Assembly (NCBI GenBank): GCA_002418685.1
Contig: DIEP01000114.1
Location: forward strand, 1-6,641
Length of the DNA: 6,641 nucleotides
Direction: 5' to 3'
Origin: Ignavibacteria bacterium UBA5771
GTDB taxonomy: Bacteria > Bacteroidota > Ignavibacteria > Kapaibacteriales > UBA2268
Part shown: piece by piece, positions 5,582-6,641 of the stretch
Numbering within the stretch: position 1 is the first letter of the stretch
Layout of the letters: every line of letters begins with the position of its first letter
The notes under the pieces: model-generated
What the model saw: only the letters and a program-made list of their open reading frames with translations
Database searches by the model: none
Told to the model about the DNA's origin: nothing
Translations under genes and position numbers: made by a program

Positions 5582-6328
5582 ATGAATATAGAATTTTTTG
5601 ATAATACAGAAAAAGCAACTTGCGTCTTATGCGGTGCAGAACTAAAAGAATTACAAAACTCGATAGAGGTGCGTTGCGATGTTTGTGGGGAAATACATTT
5701 GACACATTATCAGTGCGATAATTCGCACTATATTTGTGACAGTTGTCTTTCGATGCCTGTGAATGATTTTATTAAAAATAAATGTTTGGATTATAACGAG
5801 ACTGACCCAATGGCACTTGCCGTGAGTATTATGAATTCTCCAAAAATACGCTTATACGGTCCTGAACATCACTTTATTGTCCCTGCTGTGTTGCTTACTT
5901 GTGTGTATAATTTGCAACACCTACAAAGAGAAAAAGAAGAACTTATGACTATTCTCGAAAAGACAGAAGCCCGTGTATCAAAAGAGTCTCCGCGTGAATG
6001 TGCTTATCACCTTGGAGGGTGTGGGGCTGCAATCGGAACAGGTATATTTGCCAGCATTTTTGCAGGTGAGAGTCTTTCAAAAGATGAGACATGGTCATTG
6101 GCAAATTCTTTGGTTGCAGAAAGCTTAAAGCGCGTTGCCGAAGCCGGTGGTGCCCGCTGTTGCAAGCGAGACACATATTTGTCTATTGAAACAAGCGTAG
6201 ATTTTTTAAAAAATAAATATAATATCGATTTGCCAATAACTCAAGGGCGCTGCACGTTTTCATTGCGAAATAGTGCCTGCAAGCGTGAGGAATGCTATTT
6301 CTATGATATTAGATATTCGCTTGTTTAA
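5582..6328 (+). CDS. Cysteine-rich DUF5714-like protein
   Basis: The 248-residue protein has 16 cysteines. From memory its motif order fits DUF5714, a family of unknown function found in bacteria and archaea, sometimes fused or next to a methyltransferase. The N-terminal third looks like a multi-zinc or Fe-S module: C14-x2-C17, C32-x2-C35, C45, H49 and C52-x2-C55, with a further C68. The rest holds the conserved motifs YGPEHHFIVPAVLL (92-105), LGGCGAAIGTGIFASI (144-159), GGARCCKRDTYLSI (189-202) and a final C224, C233 and C238 group. A glycine-rich GCGAAxGxG loop, paired His and paired Cys suggest a metal-dependent enzyme or metal carrier, but this is inference. It has no signal peptide or clear membrane span, although 148-160 is small-residue-rich and hydrophobic. 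It has its own ribosome site and ends one base from the convergent radA stop. Confidence 0.75.
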   Translation: MNIEFFDNTEKATCVLCGAELKELQNSIEVRCDVCGEIHLTHYQCDNSHYICDSCLSMPVNDFIKNKCLDYNETDPMALAVSIMNSPKIRLYGPEHHFIVPAVLLTCVYNLQHLQREKEELMTILEKTEARVSKESPRECAYHLGGCGAAIGTGIFASIFAGESLSKDETWSLANSLVAESLKRVAEAGGARCCKRDTYLSIETSVDFLKNKYNIDLPITQGRCTFSLRNSACKREECYFYDIRYSLV

Positions 6329-6329
6329 T

Positions 6330-6641
6330 TTAGAAAATTTTCTCAAAAGTTTGAGACACATTAGAGACAGGCATTAAATCAAGCTCAAATTTATCATGCA
6401 ATTTTTGAAAAGATATTTCAGGAAGTATTGCATTTTGGAATTTGAGCTTTTGAATTTCTGACAGTCTTTGACTAATATTACTGATTCCACGGACCTCTCC
6501 CGTGAGACCGATTTCACCTATTATCACAGAATTTAGAGGTAATTTCTGGTCTTTGAAAGAACTTACTAATGCAGTTGCAATTGCTAAATCAAGTGCGGGA
6601 TCCGATATTACTATACCTCCTGCAATGTTTACGAACACATC
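6330..6641 (-). CDS. radA: DNA repair protein RadA/Sms, C-terminal part (cut by window edge)
   Basis: RadA is a RecA-like ATPase that helps branch migration and processing of recombination intermediates. It has an N-terminal zinc finger, an ATPase core with a KNRFG motif and a C-terminal Lon-like domain. Only the last 103 codons lie here, within the Lon-like domain, and the frame stays open to the window edge. Diagnostic stretches are DVFVNIAGGIVISDPALDLA (1-20 of the visible part), IIGEIGLTGEVR and an ISQRLSEIQKL helix, followed by a strand (NAILPE) and a short tail ending QTFEKIF. The Lon-like domain of RadA is structural and not known to be proteolytic. The gene converges on the DUF5714-like gene, with one base between the stops. 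The ATPase and zinc finger cannot be checked here. Confidence 0.92.
   Translation of the reverse strand, partial: DVFVNIAGGIVISDPALDLAIATALVSSFKDQKLPLNSVIIGEIGLTGEVRGISNISQRLSEIQKLKFQNAILPEISFQKLHDKFELDLMPVSNVSQTFEKIF

Noticed and set aside
6333..6342. Palindrome GAAAATTTTC near the radA end
   Set aside because: It has no loop and lies in coding sequence, so it cannot form a useful terminator hairpin. Short A/T palindromes are expected here.
1..6641. A defence, mobile or biosynthetic cluster
   Set aside because: I looked for transposases, integrases, nuclease or toxin-antitoxin pairs, repeats and att-like sites. None is visible; most genes are housekeeping genes or orphan conserved families.

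Overview
This is an A+T-rich window (roughly two thirds A+T by eye) from a bacterial chromosome. It carries ordinary housekeeping genes plus a few poorly characterised ones. The ETF beta style (N-terminal PDTTTKI, then NPYDEYALEEAL), the DUF6580-like membrane protein with an RFLPHPPNFT motif, and the A-rich start contexts all suggest the Bacteroidota/Ignavibacteriota/Kapabacteria part of the FCB group. That placement comes from remembered family resemblance, not from a search. No tRNA, rRNA, CRISPR array, insertion sequence or phage gene is visible.

Left part (1-1482): the last 25 codons of an unidentified gene overlap the start of folE (GTP cyclohydrolase I) in a TAATG junction. rnhB (ribonuclease HII) follows 4 bases after folE from a TTG start. 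The three look like one transcript. pyrC (class I dihydroorotase) follows after 42 bases.

Middle part (2809-3748): a 57-codon helical ORF, a six-helix membrane protein resembling DUF6580, and a 166-base stretch before the ETF genes. That stretch holds a candidate 42-codon TTG-started reading frame with a CxxC pair.

Right part (3749-6641): etfB and etfA encode the two subunits of an electron transfer flavoprotein and form a tight operon with good ribosome binding sites. After a 99-base gap comes a 248-residue protein with 16 cysteines that matches my memory of DUF5714. It ends one base from the convergent 3' end of radA, which runs in from the right edge on the minus strand.

The genes serve separate pathways: pteridine/folate (folE), RNA removal from DNA (rnhB), pyrimidine synthesis (pyrC), electron transfer (etfBA) and recombination repair (radA). 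I see no convincing new multi-gene system. The best leads are the cysteine-rich DUF5714-like protein, the two small ORFs, the unusual FolE metal-site signature and a changed nucleotide loop in EtfB.
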